A DNA stretch of 64,000 nucleotides from a bacterium (GCA_030430495.1 JAUIKM010000005.1:150670-214669); one strand, 5' to 3'. Counted from the first letter of the stretch, positions 19,399 through 28,933 are shown. The notes: a model not told the origin generated them from the letters alone. A program made the numbers and translations.

Positions 19399-19445
19399 GA
19401 GCTGTGAGCCCTGAGGGCACACAGCTCATACGTAATTCTACGTAG
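19399..19445 (-). repeat. Dispersed palindromic repeat, family 1, copy C
   Basis: A 29-bp palindrome (19399-19427; GAGCTGTG ... CACAGCTC) is followed by TACGTAATTCTACGTAG at 19429-19445. In reverse orientation this is the same architecture as the copies at 3635 and 45835. Confidence 0.75.
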
Positions 19446-19702
19446 TGCTGCACGTCCGCCTGCCAACATCCTGCCGATCAATTTGCCTCCGCCCGATTGA
19501 AATCTGGTTGCCTCCCGTGACCGGTCCAGCAATACACCGGATGTCCGCCCGGAAACACCCATACACAAAATTGTGACCAGAGTAACATTTGCAGGCAAAG
19601 CGCATTCCTGTTTCAAAGGTCGAAAGTTGAACCGGCATATCTGCAACGCGTGCCAACCGAGTTATCTCGAAGTGCGCGTGTTAAACGGAAAGGACTACTA
19701 CC

Positions 19703-20230
19703 ATGCGGCGACCAACAACAGCGATCTTCCTTGCTCTGCTTCTGATGCAAGCAGGCAGCAGCCTGACGCTGCAGGCGAACGATGAGTCGACCGAATCGAA
19801 AGCCCAGGCTTCCACAAGCCATCCTGAATATAAAGTAAACAAGCGTCATGCCGTGGCGATCAACTGGGATCTCGCCGTCGGCCGGCAAGCCGCGAAAACC
19901 GATGCAGATATCGATGGCGTAACCAATCAACACGATGACGACAGAATGTTAAAAGACGCCGGTGCGGATTTTAACCGAACGAATGAAATGGATGTTAAGA
20001 AAGCTGAAGTGCGCGTATTCCCCAACCCGGCCGATGAATACGTGACGATTCAGGCCGAAGGAATTGCGTCGCGCGTCGTTGTCATGGATACAAGCGGCAA
20101 CAGACTGGCCGATGTGCACATCGGCGGCGGCGATCTGGATGTTTCGAGCCTGACGCCCGGCGTCTACCTGCTGCGCATATTCGACCGCTACGACAACATG
20201 GTGGCCAATGAACTGGTCGTGATCCAATAG
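19703..20230 (+). CDS. Secreted protein with T9SS type A sorting domain
   Basis: The 175-residue protein has a signal peptide (residues 1-25, ending near LTLQAND), a polar linker without recognised fold, and a C-terminal sorting domain from about residue 100: VRVFPNPADEYVTIQAEG, VVVMDTSGNRL, LTPGVYLLRI. This is the classic Por_Secre_tail pattern that targets proteins to the type IX secretion system for surface attachment or release. Almost nothing but the sorting domain is present, so the mature cargo is short and its function unknown. AAGGA precedes the ATG; a strong terminator follows. Confidence 0.85.
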   Translation: MRRPTTAIFLALLLMQAGSSLTLQANDESTESKAQASTSHPEYKVNKRHAVAINWDLAVGRQAAKTDADIDGVTNQHDDDRMLKDAGADFNRTNEMDVKKAEVRVFPNPADEYVTIQAEGIASRVVVMDTSGNRLADVHIGGGDLDVSSLTPGVYLLRIFDRYDNMVANELVVIQ

Positions 20231-20295
20231 ATGCATAATAACGGAAAGTGACTTTCGATGTTCATTCGTGCTTGATGAACCTCGACTCCGCCTCG

Positions 20296-20330
20296 CACTC
20301 CCCGGACGTGCCCTGTCCGGGGAGTGTTTT
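20296..20330 (+). terminator. Rho-independent terminator
   Basis: A perfect 12-bp stem (CACTCCCCGGAC / GTCCGGGGAGTG) and a 7-nt loop are followed by TTTTTGTTT. It lies 65 bp past the T9SS cargo stop codon. Confidence 0.95.
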
Positions 20331-20474
20331 TGTTTAATCCCGGCGCAAGGCGTCAAGTCGATGGAAACGGGGTTTAATCTCTCTTGTTTGTCATCGAGAC
20401 ACAAGCCTCAAGTCTTCAAGTACGGTTAACAGCCTCTGTGTCGCCGTCACTCAACACAGCCTCAAGCCGCCGCG

Positions 20475-20846
20475 TCAGGATTTGCGCCGCACCGAGTAGG
20501 GCGTCGTCTCATCCAGCACGATGGCTTCGTGCAGAATCGGCAGCAGCGTTTCAAGCTCGATGTCATCCGGCCTTGTGTACTCAATGCTGTAGACCTGTTT
20601 GCGGCCTTTGCTCTGTAAGTGTTCAGCCGAATGTGTTAACTCACTGCCGCGTGTAAATCCCAGTTCAACAGCGCCGTTCTTCAGGGGACTGATAAAACAG
20701 ATCCAGCTGTTGCGGTAATAAAACGGCAGGCGGTAACGCACTTCGGGGCGCAGGGCCAGTTCAACGGCACAGAGTTGATGTAGTGTCCGGGCCACGGCGC
20801 GCTGTTTTTGCGGCATGGCTTCAATGATTGATTCGACGGCGTGCAT
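20475..20846 (-). CDS. DUF1801-type protein
   Basis: The 123-residue protein has the compact alpha/beta pattern of DUF1801/YdhG-like proteins: an N-terminal helix (ESIIEAMPQKQRAVARTLHQL), RYRLPFYYRNSWICFISPLKNGAVELGF and a C-terminal LETLLPILHEAIVLDE helix. The family has a frataxin-like fold but no agreed function. The ATG at 20846 was chosen because the ORF extension to 21026 is low-complexity and unconserved. There is no clear Shine-Dalgarno site and it is not in an operon. Confidence 0.75.
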   Translation of the reverse strand: MHAVESIIEAMPQKQRAVARTLHQLCAVELALRPEVRYRLPFYYRNSWICFISPLKNGAVELGFTRGSELTHSAEHLQSKGRKQVYSIEYTRPDDIELETLLPILHEAIVLDETTPYSVRRKS

Positions 20847-21672
20847 GTGTTTAACAACTGCTGATCGCGAAAGCTGATTTGCCCGTGGCAGACGCACAAC
20901 GGCCCGCCCGCATTTTGTTTGATTGCCTGGCTGTGCGGGCTGATACCGTGATAACGTATTACTTATCTGTGGCTGTCTTTCCGGCCGTTTCAGACCGCAA
21001 GGCGGCGCGGCCGCCGGGGCAAACAAAAGGGATTTTGCAGAAAACAGGCCATGAACGGCGATTGACGCGCTGCGGAGCGAGCGGGACCCTCAATTGGGCG
21101 GCTGGAACGGCTGCAGAAGAATTCGTAACAAAAAATGGCCTGGCAAAAAAAATGTTTTGCATTGTGTGTGTTTTTTGTCTAATATCATCGCTGCCAGTTC
21201 GGACTGCTACAAACTATATTCTACTAACTCAAAGACCAGGACCTTTTGTCGATGAGTTCTCGTTCACATCGGTATGTGTTTGAGTTCGGAGGAGACAGAC
21301 GATAACAACTCTACTACGTTGCGCTTCATCTGAGACGGACGCGCTCTGACCTGTCCGCATAGCCCGCGGAAACACTGCCCTTCAACCATAGCTGCGCCCG
21401 CACTCTTCCTGCCTCTATGTGATTAATCCATCTCTTGCCGGACCGTTATCACCGGCTGGATACCTGCGTCGTTTGCGAAGTGATCGCGAGCGGGGACAGT
21501 GTCGTGACTGTGTGTTTAACTGCGGACAGTCAACGACTCGCGTTGCCGCACAACATGTTAACTGCATGCGCGGACGTTGCGGGGTGCACACTTCATACCA
21601 TTCTGCTTCAATTCTGTTTTGCTCTGTGTATACGAGAGCCCACGGCGGAACGGGCCCTGGAAGGAACATGCC
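20847..21672. other. Intergenic
   Basis: The 826-bp gap contains a GGCAAACAAAAGGGATTTTG segment near 21018-21037 that resembles the dispersed CAAACAAAA elements. It must also contain the promoter of the lipoprotein gene. No credible gene was seen. Confidence 0.45.
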
Positions 21673-22410
21673 ATGAAGAAGTTTTTGCTTCCCATGATGG
21701 TTGTTGCTCTGGTCGGTTTTACCGGTTGTAGTGACGAGTCCAATGATCCCGGAAATCTGTTAAGCGATCCGGGTAACACCAAAGACAATTCGACTTCCTA
21801 TGTGGTTCTCGGCCCGCGCCTGCTGGGCGAAGACGTCGGTGAACTGCGTTGGATCGAAGGCAAACTGGATGGTCCGGTTGGCGGCCGTACGCATAAAGGT
21901 GCGAGCGACGAAATTCAGAATGAAGAACGATTCCACGAAATCATTCCCGAATACTCGCTCTACACCTACATGTGCCACGACGGTCGTGAAACGTGCTACA
22001 TGGAAGAAGGTTCGAACGAAAAGTGGTGGCACATCGCGGATGGCCCGTGGGCGTCCTACTACTCGACCGACCCGGCGGGATGTCCCGACGGCGGCGAGCC
22101 TTTCCATGAATTCATCGGTCCGGCGCCCACGTCGATGCACGACATGTGGCACATCCCCGGCGGCGAACTTCCTTCGTACTACTACGACCCGATGGAAGGC
22201 TCCGTCTGGTGCCACGACCCGAGCGGCGAATATCCCAGCTCCTACGTGCCGATGGACGCCATCCACATAACGGATCCGACGATTGCGACGGATGCCGACG
22301 GCAACCCGATCGACGACACGGAAGTGACGCCGACGAGTTACGTCTGGGGCGGCGAACCGGTTAACCCGGAACTTCTGCCCAAGGGATTCCTGGAAGAGAT
22401 TAACAAATAA
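21673..22410 (+). CDS. Putative lipoprotein, unknown function
   Basis: The 245-residue product starts MKKFLLPMMVVALVGFTGCS, a type II signal with the lipidated Cys19. The mature part is rich in Trp, Tyr, His, Pro and acidic residues. It includes loosely repeated segments of the form W-H-I ... G-x-PSYY ... DP-x-E-G, without a known domain. AAGGA precedes the ATG at 21673; a frame extending back to 21577 is unlikely. A hairpin follows the gene. Confidence 0.75.
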   Translation: MKKFLLPMMVVALVGFTGCSDESNDPGNLLSDPGNTKDNSTSYVVLGPRLLGEDVGELRWIEGKLDGPVGGRTHKGASDEIQNEERFHEIIPEYSLYTYMCHDGRETCYMEEGSNEKWWHIADGPWASYYSTDPAGCPDGGEPFHEFIGPAPTSMHDMWHIPGGELPSYYYDPMEGSVWCHDPSGEYPSSYVPMDAIHITDPTIATDADGNPIDDTEVTPTSYVWGGEPVNPELLPKGFLEEINK

Positions 22411-22463
22411 GCCCCGACCAGGAGCCTGACAAGCTGTTTCTGTACGACCGCTAATGCACAAAA

Positions 22464-22495
22464 CTGCCGGGAACACTGCATGCGGTTCCCGGCGG
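22464..22495 (+). terminator. Probable terminator hairpin
   Basis: CTGCCGGGAAC pairs with GTTCCCGGCGG (one mismatch allowed) around a 10-nt loop, followed by TTGTT. The T-run is short, so termination may be partial. Confidence 0.6.
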
Positions 22496-22584
22496 TTGTT
22501 AACCATCTGCTGTTCACTTTCACTGGAATGTACAACCGCTCCACGCGGAGAATCGACCGGCGTCGGCCGGTACAGGAGAACATC

Positions 22585-23679
22585 ATGGCGGGAAAAACTT
22601 CAATCTGGCCATTTGCCGGCGCGGCTGCACTGATCGCCGCCGCCGCCGTTTTTGTGACGATTAAATCGGAGAGCAAGCCGGGCCCCGAGCTCAACGCCGG
22701 CCTGATCACAAACCACTCGTTTATTAACGGCCTCTACACCAGTATGGACATCTTTGATGAAGATGAGGTGTTTGCGTATATCTTCCGCAACCTGGACGAC
22801 GAGGTGACGATTTTTCCGTCGGAAAACTACTTTTACTTTCGTTTCAGCGCGCAGGGGCAGACGCTCGGCGGGTCGCTCTCGCTCAAGGTCGGCAAGCGCG
22901 ACGAGGGTAAAATCAGCCTCGGTTATTCGATCAAACCGGAGTCGCGCGACAGGCAGAAGTACTTCAGCGTCAAGGGCGGTGCACGCGATTTTGGCGCGGA
23001 CGACGGGGTGGAAGTCGTCAAGGTTGACGACTTCACATACAACGTGACGTATGAAGAGCGGACGGTGACATTCCACCTGTTTGAAACGGGCCACAATCCG
23101 CCGCAGAAGGCCGCGCTGACGCCCGACGAAGAATACGTGTGCTCGACGTTTGACGAGTCGGGACTGCAGTTTCATCTGCTGTTTAACAAAACCATCGGGA
23201 AAATGTACTGGATCTTAAACGAAGACGCCTACGTGCCGGAGGAGTTCACGCGCCACAGCAATACGGTGTTCATCGGCGACCGGACGGAGTTCTTCTGGTT
23301 TGCCGACTCGGCCTACAACCGCAAGGTGCTGATCGGCGTGAACGGGGAAAACGTGCTGCACAACAACTGGTACGACGGACCTTTTGACCAGCTGGCGGAC
23401 AACTACGTCAACACCGGCGCAGTTAACATGACCTCCTATATCGAGGCGCACTACCCGATGCACAAAGGCAACGTCGACAAATTTGGCCGCATGTTAAACC
23501 GCGAAGATGCACGCGTGCCGGTTGCGCCTTACCGCGTCTACTGGGACACGCGCGAGTTCAACAAAATCGACAGCCTCGCCGCTGCGGTGAAAGACCACTC
23601 CGCGCTGCTCGAGCAGCTGACGGCGCAGATTTACTACGTGCCGCGCGACTACTACAAAAACGTCCTGCGCAAAAAATAA
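22585..23679 (+). CDS. Membrane-anchored protein of unknown family, paralogue 1
   Basis: The 364-residue protein has one N-terminal membrane anchor (about residues 7-26) and a large extracytoplasmic domain without recognised fold. Segments shared with the next gene include FINGLYTSM, PSENYFYFRFSAQG, FDESGLQFHLLFN, WILNED, NRKVLIGVN and WYDGPFDQ. Conserved aromatic-Asp-Gly motifs suggest a beta-rich binding or enzymatic domain. The ATG at 22585 follows AGGAGA; an ORF extension to 22480 lacks support. Only 21 bp separate it from its paralogue, so they form an operon. Confidence 0.7.
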   Translation: MAGKTSIWPFAGAAALIAAAAVFVTIKSESKPGPELNAGLITNHSFINGLYTSMDIFDEDEVFAYIFRNLDDEVTIFPSENYFYFRFSAQGQTLGGSLSLKVGKRDEGKISLGYSIKPESRDRQKYFSVKGGARDFGADDGVEVVKVDDFTYNVTYEERTVTFHLFETGHNPPQKAALTPDEEYVCSTFDESGLQFHLLFNKTIGKMYWILNEDAYVPEEFTRHSNTVFIGDRTEFFWFADSAYNRKVLIGVNGENVLHNNWYDGPFDQLADNYVNTGAVNMTSYIEAHYPMHKGNVDKFGRMLNREDARVPVAPYRVYWDTREFNKIDSLAAAVKDHSALLEQLTAQIYYVPRDYYKNVLRKK

Positions 23680-23700
23680 GTCGGATCAAACGGAATCGGC

Positions 23701-24756
23701 ATGGCGGGCAGAATACTCGAACGGGGATTGCTGGTGCTGGCCGGCGCGGCGGTGACGTTGCTGCTGGCCTGGACCCTGGGGCGCGACGAACCTGATCTTC
23801 GCGCCGGCTCCGGCGTGTACAGCAATGAAGCCTACATCAACGGGCTGTACACCAATATGAACCTGGTGAGCAGTGAGGACGTGCTGCGCCACGTGTTTAA
23901 CAGTCTGCCCGAACACGCAGTTGTGTATCCCTCCGAAAACTACTACTACTTTCGCTTCAGCGGCCGCGGCCACAGCGTGGCCGGCGCGCTGTGGCTGGGC
24001 GTGCAGAAAATCGACAGCGGACTGGTGGGTTTCAGTTTTACGCGCAAGCCGGAAGCGCGCGACCGCTTTGCCGACCCGAGGCGCACGCCGCTGTATCGCG
24101 ACTTCGGCGCGGCGGAGGGCGTGACAGTCCGGCGCATCGACGACTTTAACGTCGAGATAGAATTCGAACAGAAAACGGTTCACTTTGAGCTGTACCGCGC
24201 GCCGCTGCAGCCGGGCGATCACTATCTGCTGCGCGCGGACGAACAGTTTGTCGGCCCCAGCTTCGACGAATCCGGCCTGCGTTTTGACCTCTTGTTTAAC
24301 AGTACTTTGCAGCGTCTGTTCTGGGTGCTGAACGAGGATCACTTTGTGCCGGAGCAGTTTACGGCGCTTTCGTCCAGGGTCAGCGTGGGGGAACGGAGTG
24401 AGTTTGTGTTTTACATCGACAGTCTGAATCGCCGCAAAATCCTGATCGGCGTCAACCGGCTCAACGTGGCGGACAACACCTGGTACGACGGACCATTTGA
24501 CCAGATGCCGGACAACTACGTGCACGCGGGGCTGACGGACATGCGCGCGCGCCTGGCGCAACACCACGAGGTGGACGCACAACGGCTGGACGAGTACGGC
24601 TTTGTGTTGCCGCGCAAGATGACGCGACTGGGCGCCGACGCTTATTGCCGCTACGACAAACGCGAAGTCTTTGAGTTTGTCGACAGCCTCGCGCCGCTGA
24701 GCACTGAAAACTACCCGGCCTTCCTGGCGGAAATCACCGCGCCGCGCCGCCGCTGA
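23701..24756 (+). CDS. Membrane-anchored protein of unknown family, paralogue 2
   Basis: The 351-residue protein is collinear with the gene before it: membrane anchor (about residues 8-25), YINGLYTNM, PSENYYYFRFSGRG, FDESGLRFDLLFN, WVLNEDHFVPEQF, WYDGPFDQMPDNYV. Identity between the pair is roughly 40% by eye, so the duplication is old and both copies seem to be maintained. No Cys or obvious catalytic motif is shared. The two products may form a heteromer in the periplasm. Confidence 0.7.
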   Translation: MAGRILERGLLVLAGAAVTLLLAWTLGRDEPDLRAGSGVYSNEAYINGLYTNMNLVSSEDVLRHVFNSLPEHAVVYPSENYYYFRFSGRGHSVAGALWLGVQKIDSGLVGFSFTRKPEARDRFADPRRTPLYRDFGAAEGVTVRRIDDFNVEIEFEQKTVHFELYRAPLQPGDHYLLRADEQFVGPSFDESGLRFDLLFNSTLQRLFWVLNEDHFVPEQFTALSSRVSVGERSEFVFYIDSLNRRKILIGVNRLNVADNTWYDGPFDQMPDNYVHAGLTDMRARLAQHHEVDAQRLDEYGFVLPRKMTRLGADAYCRYDKREVFEFVDSLAPLSTENYPAFLAEITAPRRR

Positions 24757-24830
24757 AAACCGTGCCGGTCGGGACGCCGGTTTGTAGCTCGAATCTCAAA
24801 AGTCGGCATCGTCGCCGCAGCCCGCCAACC

Positions 24831-24870
24831 CGATGACAAACAAAAATGGCTGCTGCAAGCAAGCGGAAGC
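24831..24870 (+). repeat. Short CAAACAAAAA-type element
   Basis: CGATGACAAACAAAAATGGC followed by CTGCAAGCAAGCGG resembles the start of the dispersed intergenic elements. A reversed relative lies at about 63770-63805. Confidence 0.4.
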
Positions 24871-25017
24871 GCTCAGGCAATCTGCCGTCCCGCCGCGCCC
24901 CGCGTCGCCGTCGCATTTGTGTATATTCGGGATTCATCTTTTCCCTGCGGACGGCTCCCACCCGGGCCTGCCCGCATCCTCAAACACGTATCCCGGGCCC
25001 GGAGGCCGACGACGACT

Positions 25018-25272
25018 ATGAAACTGACACACGCCGACCGGCAGGAATTCGAGAAGCGGTGCATCAGCTCCATCCGCGAGTTTTTCAGCGAGAACATGGA
25101 TGCCGAAATCGGCGATCTGAAGGCAAAGCTGCTGCTGGATTTTTTTATGGATGAAATTGCTCCAAGCGTGTACAACGATGCCATTGCCGACGCGCACGCT
25201 TTTGTGGCCGACAAACTGCACGATCTGGACGCCACCTGTTACAAGCCGACATTCACTTACTGGTCGCGCTGA
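25018..25272 (+). CDS. DUF2164-family small protein
   Basis: The 84-residue protein matches the DUF2164 pattern: a charged N-terminal helix (EFEKRCISSIREFFSENMD), EIGDLKAKLLLDFFMDEIAP, then VYNDAIADAHAFV. The family is widespread in bacteria and has no known function. The ATG at 25018 is preceded by GGAGG about 12 bp upstream; ORF extensions upstream are shadows. Confidence 0.85.
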   Translation: MKLTHADRQEFEKRCISSIREFFSENMDAEIGDLKAKLLLDFFMDEIAPSVYNDAIADAHAFVADKLHDLDATCYKPTFTYWSR

Positions 25273-25414
25273 GACAGACTCATTCCGTTTGATCTGATCG
25301 ACTCTGCGGCGTCACCGGCCGTGGGGAGGGTATTTTGTGGCGGAAATAATGTTAAGGATTTTTTAACTAATTATTAAATTGCGCCGGAATATTTGACTAC
25401 CGGGAGCTCCAGCA

Positions 25415-26551
25415 ATGTCTAAAGTTTGTGGTTTGGCACTGTTCGCCGTACTGAACAGCCTCTTTTTGTTTGTCCCCGCGTCTGCCGTACCCGTGCCGTC
25501 GGACAGCAGCGAATCCTTCACCGATGCCGTTGATCTGACCTGGTCCGCGACCTTCCAGCCGCGCGTCGGTTTCGGGATTGACGAAACGGATTCCGGCAGC
25601 CGGATGGAGCGCTTTGGTTTCGGCGTGCGGCGCGCGCGTTTGCGTCTGAACGCCGACTTCAGCGACCAGTTTGGAACCTTTTTCGACGTCGATCTCAGCA
25701 GCGGCAGCCTCAGCGTGGCCACCCTGTACGGCTACTACAAAGCATCCGGCGAGTGGAGTTTCCGGGCGGGTTATATCCCAGGCGCTCAGCCGATGGCCTA
25801 TTCGCTTACCTCGCACCGGGAACTGGACCTGATGGAGCGCGCGGCGATTGCGGAACTGTGGGGCCGCAACACCATCGGCAGCAACGGACGCGACTTCGGC
25901 GTGGACGCTACCTGGGTTGAAGGCGACGTCTGTGCGTCGCTCTTTTTGCACGGCGGCGACGGCAACTTCAACCGCCTGCGCGGCAATTTTCGCCAGTCGG
26001 TTTCTTCCCATTCTGCCACGCGCGGCGTGGATCGCACCGCGGCGGCCATCAGTTCAAATGTGTTGTGGCGCAATGCTTTTGTCGACGGCCTTGAGCTTGG
26101 CGGTTTTGCCTCGTACAACAGCTCCGGCAATCCAAATACGGTGGTGCAGGACGTCGGCCGCAGCTATGTTTCCTACGAAGGACATGCCTATTACGGCGCC
26201 AAACCGGGCAGCCAGGCCGTGCGCCTCAAACTGGATCTGATCGGCGTGCAATACGAAGAAGTCACCGGCACGACGGGACAGGTCATTGCCGCGCAGAACA
26301 CGCTCGGCGTCTCGATTCTCGGCGCTGTCCGCATTATCGACGGCCTGGAACTGGCGGCGCGCATGGAGAACTATTCGCCCGACGACGGCAGCGGAGATGT
26401 GACCTTTTTTGGCGCGGGACTGGTGTTCAGTCTCAGCGCGCGCCGCGGACTTGCCTTTCGTCGTGAACGATTCACACTCGTCTACACCAGCGCTCTGCCG
26501 GACGGCAGCCGTGCCGACCTGATTGAGTTGCAGGGGCAATGGGTCTTTTAA
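25415..26551 (+). CDS. OprP/OprO-like outer-membrane porin, paralogue 1
   Basis: The 378-residue protein has a signal peptide (1-24, cleavage near ASAVP), then GFGVRRARLRLNADFSDQFGTFFDVDL, the typical opening of phosphate-selective porin O/P-type barrels. Alternating beta-strands follow and it ends in a terminal Phe (LQGQWVF), the outer-membrane insertion signal. GGGAGC precedes the ATG. A paralogue of matching layout lies at 27800, with an exported carbonic anhydrase between them. The substrate is not known; anions are usual for the family. Confidence 0.8.
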   Translation: MSKVCGLALFAVLNSLFLFVPASAVPVPSDSSESFTDAVDLTWSATFQPRVGFGIDETDSGSRMERFGFGVRRARLRLNADFSDQFGTFFDVDLSSGSLSVATLYGYYKASGEWSFRAGYIPGAQPMAYSLTSHRELDLMERAAIAELWGRNTIGSNGRDFGVDATWVEGDVCASLFLHGGDGNFNRLRGNFRQSVSSHSATRGVDRTAAAISSNVLWRNAFVDGLELGGFASYNSSGNPNTVVQDVGRSYVSYEGHAYYGAKPGSQAVRLKLDLIGVQYEEVTGTTGQVIAAQNTLGVSILGAVRIIDGLELAARMENYSPDDGSGDVTFFGAGLVFSLSARRGLAFRRERFTLVYTSALPDGSRADLIELQGQWVF

Positions 26552-26952
26552 GATCCTGGATCAGTCGGCGCTTCAGGCGCCTCGCCGGTACAACGGCGCT
26601 TCATCTTCCCGCACGTAAACGGCGCTGCCGGCGGCCCTCGCATGGCCGCCGCAGCATTCCCGTGTCTGTTGTTTGACGGATCACTCTTACCCGAAGGCAT
26701 TTCGCACCGATTGCCGGACGTTTTACGCCGAATCGCTGGAATCTCACCAGATTTATTGAATATATTCGTTTCATTCGTTATTGGCTCGTCCGGCGTGCTG
26801 ACCTATGGCTTTGAAAGTAGCCGCGGCACGGCGAGCGCCGGAACCGACAAACCCCATCTTCAATATCATCAACCGGAATGTGCATCGCTCAATATTGAAT
26901 TCAGGCGCTGCACGCCGGAGACACACAGTTTTTATCCGAAAGGACACCGGAC
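26552..26952. other. Intergenic
   Basis: This 401-bp stretch lies between the first porin and carbonic anhydrase genes. It contains an AT-rich patch around 26750-26790 that could hold the carbonic anhydrase promoter. No gene was seen. Confidence 0.4.
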
Positions 26953-27618
26953 ATGAAAAGGTACATCCTGGCCGCCGCGGCGGCGCTTATCCTCCAGGGA
27001 GCATTCTGCCAGGTTGACGCAAAAGACCAGGTTTCACCCGCAGTAGCGCTTAAAATGTTGCAGGAAGGCAACAATCGTTATGCGGCGGGTGAGCCGACCT
27101 ATCCACACCAGGATGCAACAACACGCGAATCGCTGTCGAGCGGCCAGGCGCCGTTTGCCGTCGTCCTGTCATGTGTCGACTCGCGCGTTCCGCCGGAAAT
27201 TGTCTTTGATCGCGGCCTGGGCGACATGCTCGTCATCCGCACGGCCGGTCACGTGGTGGACAATGCGGCGCTCGGGAGCATCGAATTCGGTGTGGGTGTG
27301 CTTAAAAGCCCGCTGCTGGTGGTCCTGGGGCACGAAAGCTGCGGCGCGGTAAAGGCGAGCATCACTGCCGTGGACGAACAGTCCCCGCTGCCGGGCGCAA
27401 TTCAATCGCTGGCGGAAGCCATTAAACCGGCCGTCGACAAAACGCGCGGAACCACGGGCGACCGCGTGGCCGAAACAATCGACGCCAATGTGCAGATGGT
27501 GGTCGAACAGCTCAAGAAATCCGAGATCATCCGCACAGCGCTGGAAAACGGTTCGTTCAAAGTCGTCGGCGGCGTGTACGATCTGGACACGGGTGAAGTT
27601 CATTTCCACGATCACTGA
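26953..27618 (+). CDS. Exported beta-class carbonic anhydrase
   Basis: The 221-residue enzyme carries a signal peptide (1-23). It then has the beta-class zinc site: CVDSRVPPE (Cys74, Asp76, Arg78) and GHESCGAVKA (His127, Cys130), with RTAGHVV between. It interconverts CO2 and bicarbonate, here predicted in the periplasm. AAAGGA precedes the ATG. It is flanked by two paralogous porin genes, suggesting a link between inorganic carbon or anion exchange and the porins. A terminator follows. Confidence 0.9.
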   Translation: MKRYILAAAAALILQGAFCQVDAKDQVSPAVALKMLQEGNNRYAAGEPTYPHQDATTRESLSSGQAPFAVVLSCVDSRVPPEIVFDRGLGDMLVIRTAGHVVDNAALGSIEFGVGVLKSPLLVVLGHESCGAVKASITAVDEQSPLPGAIQSLAEAIKPAVDKTRGTTGDRVAETIDANVQMVVEQLKKSEIIRTALENGSFKVVGGVYDLDTGEVHFHDH

Positions 27619-27670
27619 CGCAGCATCCATCGATGCTCGCGTTGGACGCGATGTAAACATCTGATTAAAC

Positions 27671-27705
27671 AAACGGGAGGAGCGCAAGCGTTTCTCCCGT
27701 TTTTA
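27671..27705 (+). terminator. Rho-independent terminator
   Basis: AAACGGGAG pairs with CTCCCGTTT around a 14-nt loop and is followed by TTTATTG. It lies about 50 bp past the carbonic anhydrase stop codon. Confidence 0.85.
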
Positions 27706-27799
27706 TTGATCGCAGTGTGCATCGCTTCCGGCCGGCGCACGATTTAACATTCTGAGCATGAATTCAAAGCGATTTGTTTACAAAATAGAAAGGCGCCTG

Positions 27800-28933
27800 A
27801 TGAAATCTCTCCTGCATATCGCTTGCTTCGCAGCTCTTAACAGCCTTTTTATGTTAACCACCGCGTTAGCGGTATCGCCGCCGCAATCCGGCGGGGAGTC
27901 CCTGCTCGATGAAGTCGATCTGACCTGGTCCGCGACTCTGCAGCCGCGCGCCTCCTTCGGCATGGACGAAATCGATGACTCCACGAGCGAACGCCTCGGT
28001 TTCGGCGTGCGCCGCGCGCGTTTCAGTTTAAACGCCAATTTTAACGACAGCTACGGTCTGTTTTACGACGTGGACCTGGCCGGGGCGGGCCTGACGACAA
28101 TCAGTCTGTTCGGATATGTTAAACCGACCGACGGTCTGACGCTCCGTTTTGGTTATCTGCCGGGAGCGCAGCCGCAGGCGTACATTCCGACGCCGATGAC
28201 GCGCATCGACTTGCTGGAGCGCGCCGCCATCGCCGACATGTGGGCGCGCGGCACCATCGGTGCGGCCGCGCGCGACTTCGGACTCGACGCAACGTTGACG
28301 AGCGGCAATCTGGACGCCTCCCTGTTTGTTCACACGGGGGACGGCGCCTTTCTGCCGCAGCGCGGCAACTTCAGCCGCAGCGTTTCGACGCTTTCGGCCA
28401 CGGGCGGCGCAGCGCGCACGGACATGGCCGTCAGCACCTCGCTGCGGCTGCGCGATGCGGGCGTGGAAGGATTGCAGGTCGGCGGATACGCCTCGTTTAA
28501 CTCGGCCGGCAATCCAAATACGGCGGTGCAGGACGTCGGCCGCAGTTATGTCGCCTGGTCCGGACACGCATATTACGGCGCTGCGCCTGGTAGTCAGGCC
28601 GTGCGACTTAAACTGGATGTGATCGGCGTTGCCTACGAGGAGATCGCAGGGGAAGACGGAGTGCTCGTCGCGGCGCAGAACACGCTGGGTTTTGCCGCGC
28701 TCGGCGCGCTCCGCCTTATGACCGGTATGGAACTGTTGGCGCGCGTTGAACAGTATGCGCCCGACAACGGCGGCGGCGATATTACTTTCCTGGCGGCCGG
28801 ATTGAGCTTCAGTCCAAGTGCGCGGCGCGGTTTGCCGTTTCAGCGCGAGCGCATCACGCTGGTTTATTCGAGCGCCTTGCCCGACGGCCGCAGCGCGCAT
28901 CTGCTTGAGTTGCAGGGGCAGTTGTCGTTTTAG
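27800..28933 (+). CDS. OprP/OprO-like outer-membrane porin, paralogue 2
   Basis: The 377-residue protein aligns end to end with the gene at 25415: VDLTWSATLQPRASFGMDE, LGFGVRRARFSLNANF, SAGNPNTAVQDVGRSYVAW, AYYGAAPGSQAVRLKLD and a terminal Phe. It has a signal peptide (1-24). The ATG at 27800 (after AAAGGCGCCTG) was preferred to 27758 because it opens directly on the signal peptide. Identity with the first copy is about 55% by eye; divergence concentrates in presumed surface loops. Confidence 0.8.
   Translation: MKSLLHIACFAALNSLFMLTTALAVSPPQSGGESLLDEVDLTWSATLQPRASFGMDEIDDSTSERLGFGVRRARFSLNANFNDSYGLFYDVDLAGAGLTTISLFGYVKPTDGLTLRFGYLPGAQPQAYIPTPMTRIDLLERAAIADMWARGTIGAAARDFGLDATLTSGNLDASLFVHTGDGAFLPQRGNFSRSVSTLSATGGAARTDMAVSTSLRLRDAGVEGLQVGGYASFNSAGNPNTAVQDVGRSYVAWSGHAYYGAAPGSQAVRLKLDVIGVAYEEIAGEDGVLVAAQNTLGFAALGALRLMTGMELLARVEQYAPDNGGGDITFLAAGLSFSPSARRGLPFQRERITLVYSSALPDGRSAHLLELQGQLSF

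Larger units (their letters stand above)
18607..19702. other. Long divergent intergenic region
   Basis: About 1.1 kb without a credible gene separates the minus-strand operon from the plus-strand T9SS cargo. It contains several GTTTAA words near 18795-18830, a subgroup-3 element at about 19130-19187 and a family-1 palindrome at 19399-19445. Both promoters must lie here. Confidence 0.5.

Noticed and set aside
28028..28900. Minus-strand 290-codon open frame over the second porin
   Set aside because: Shadow frame; the plus strand encodes a porin closely matching its paralogue.
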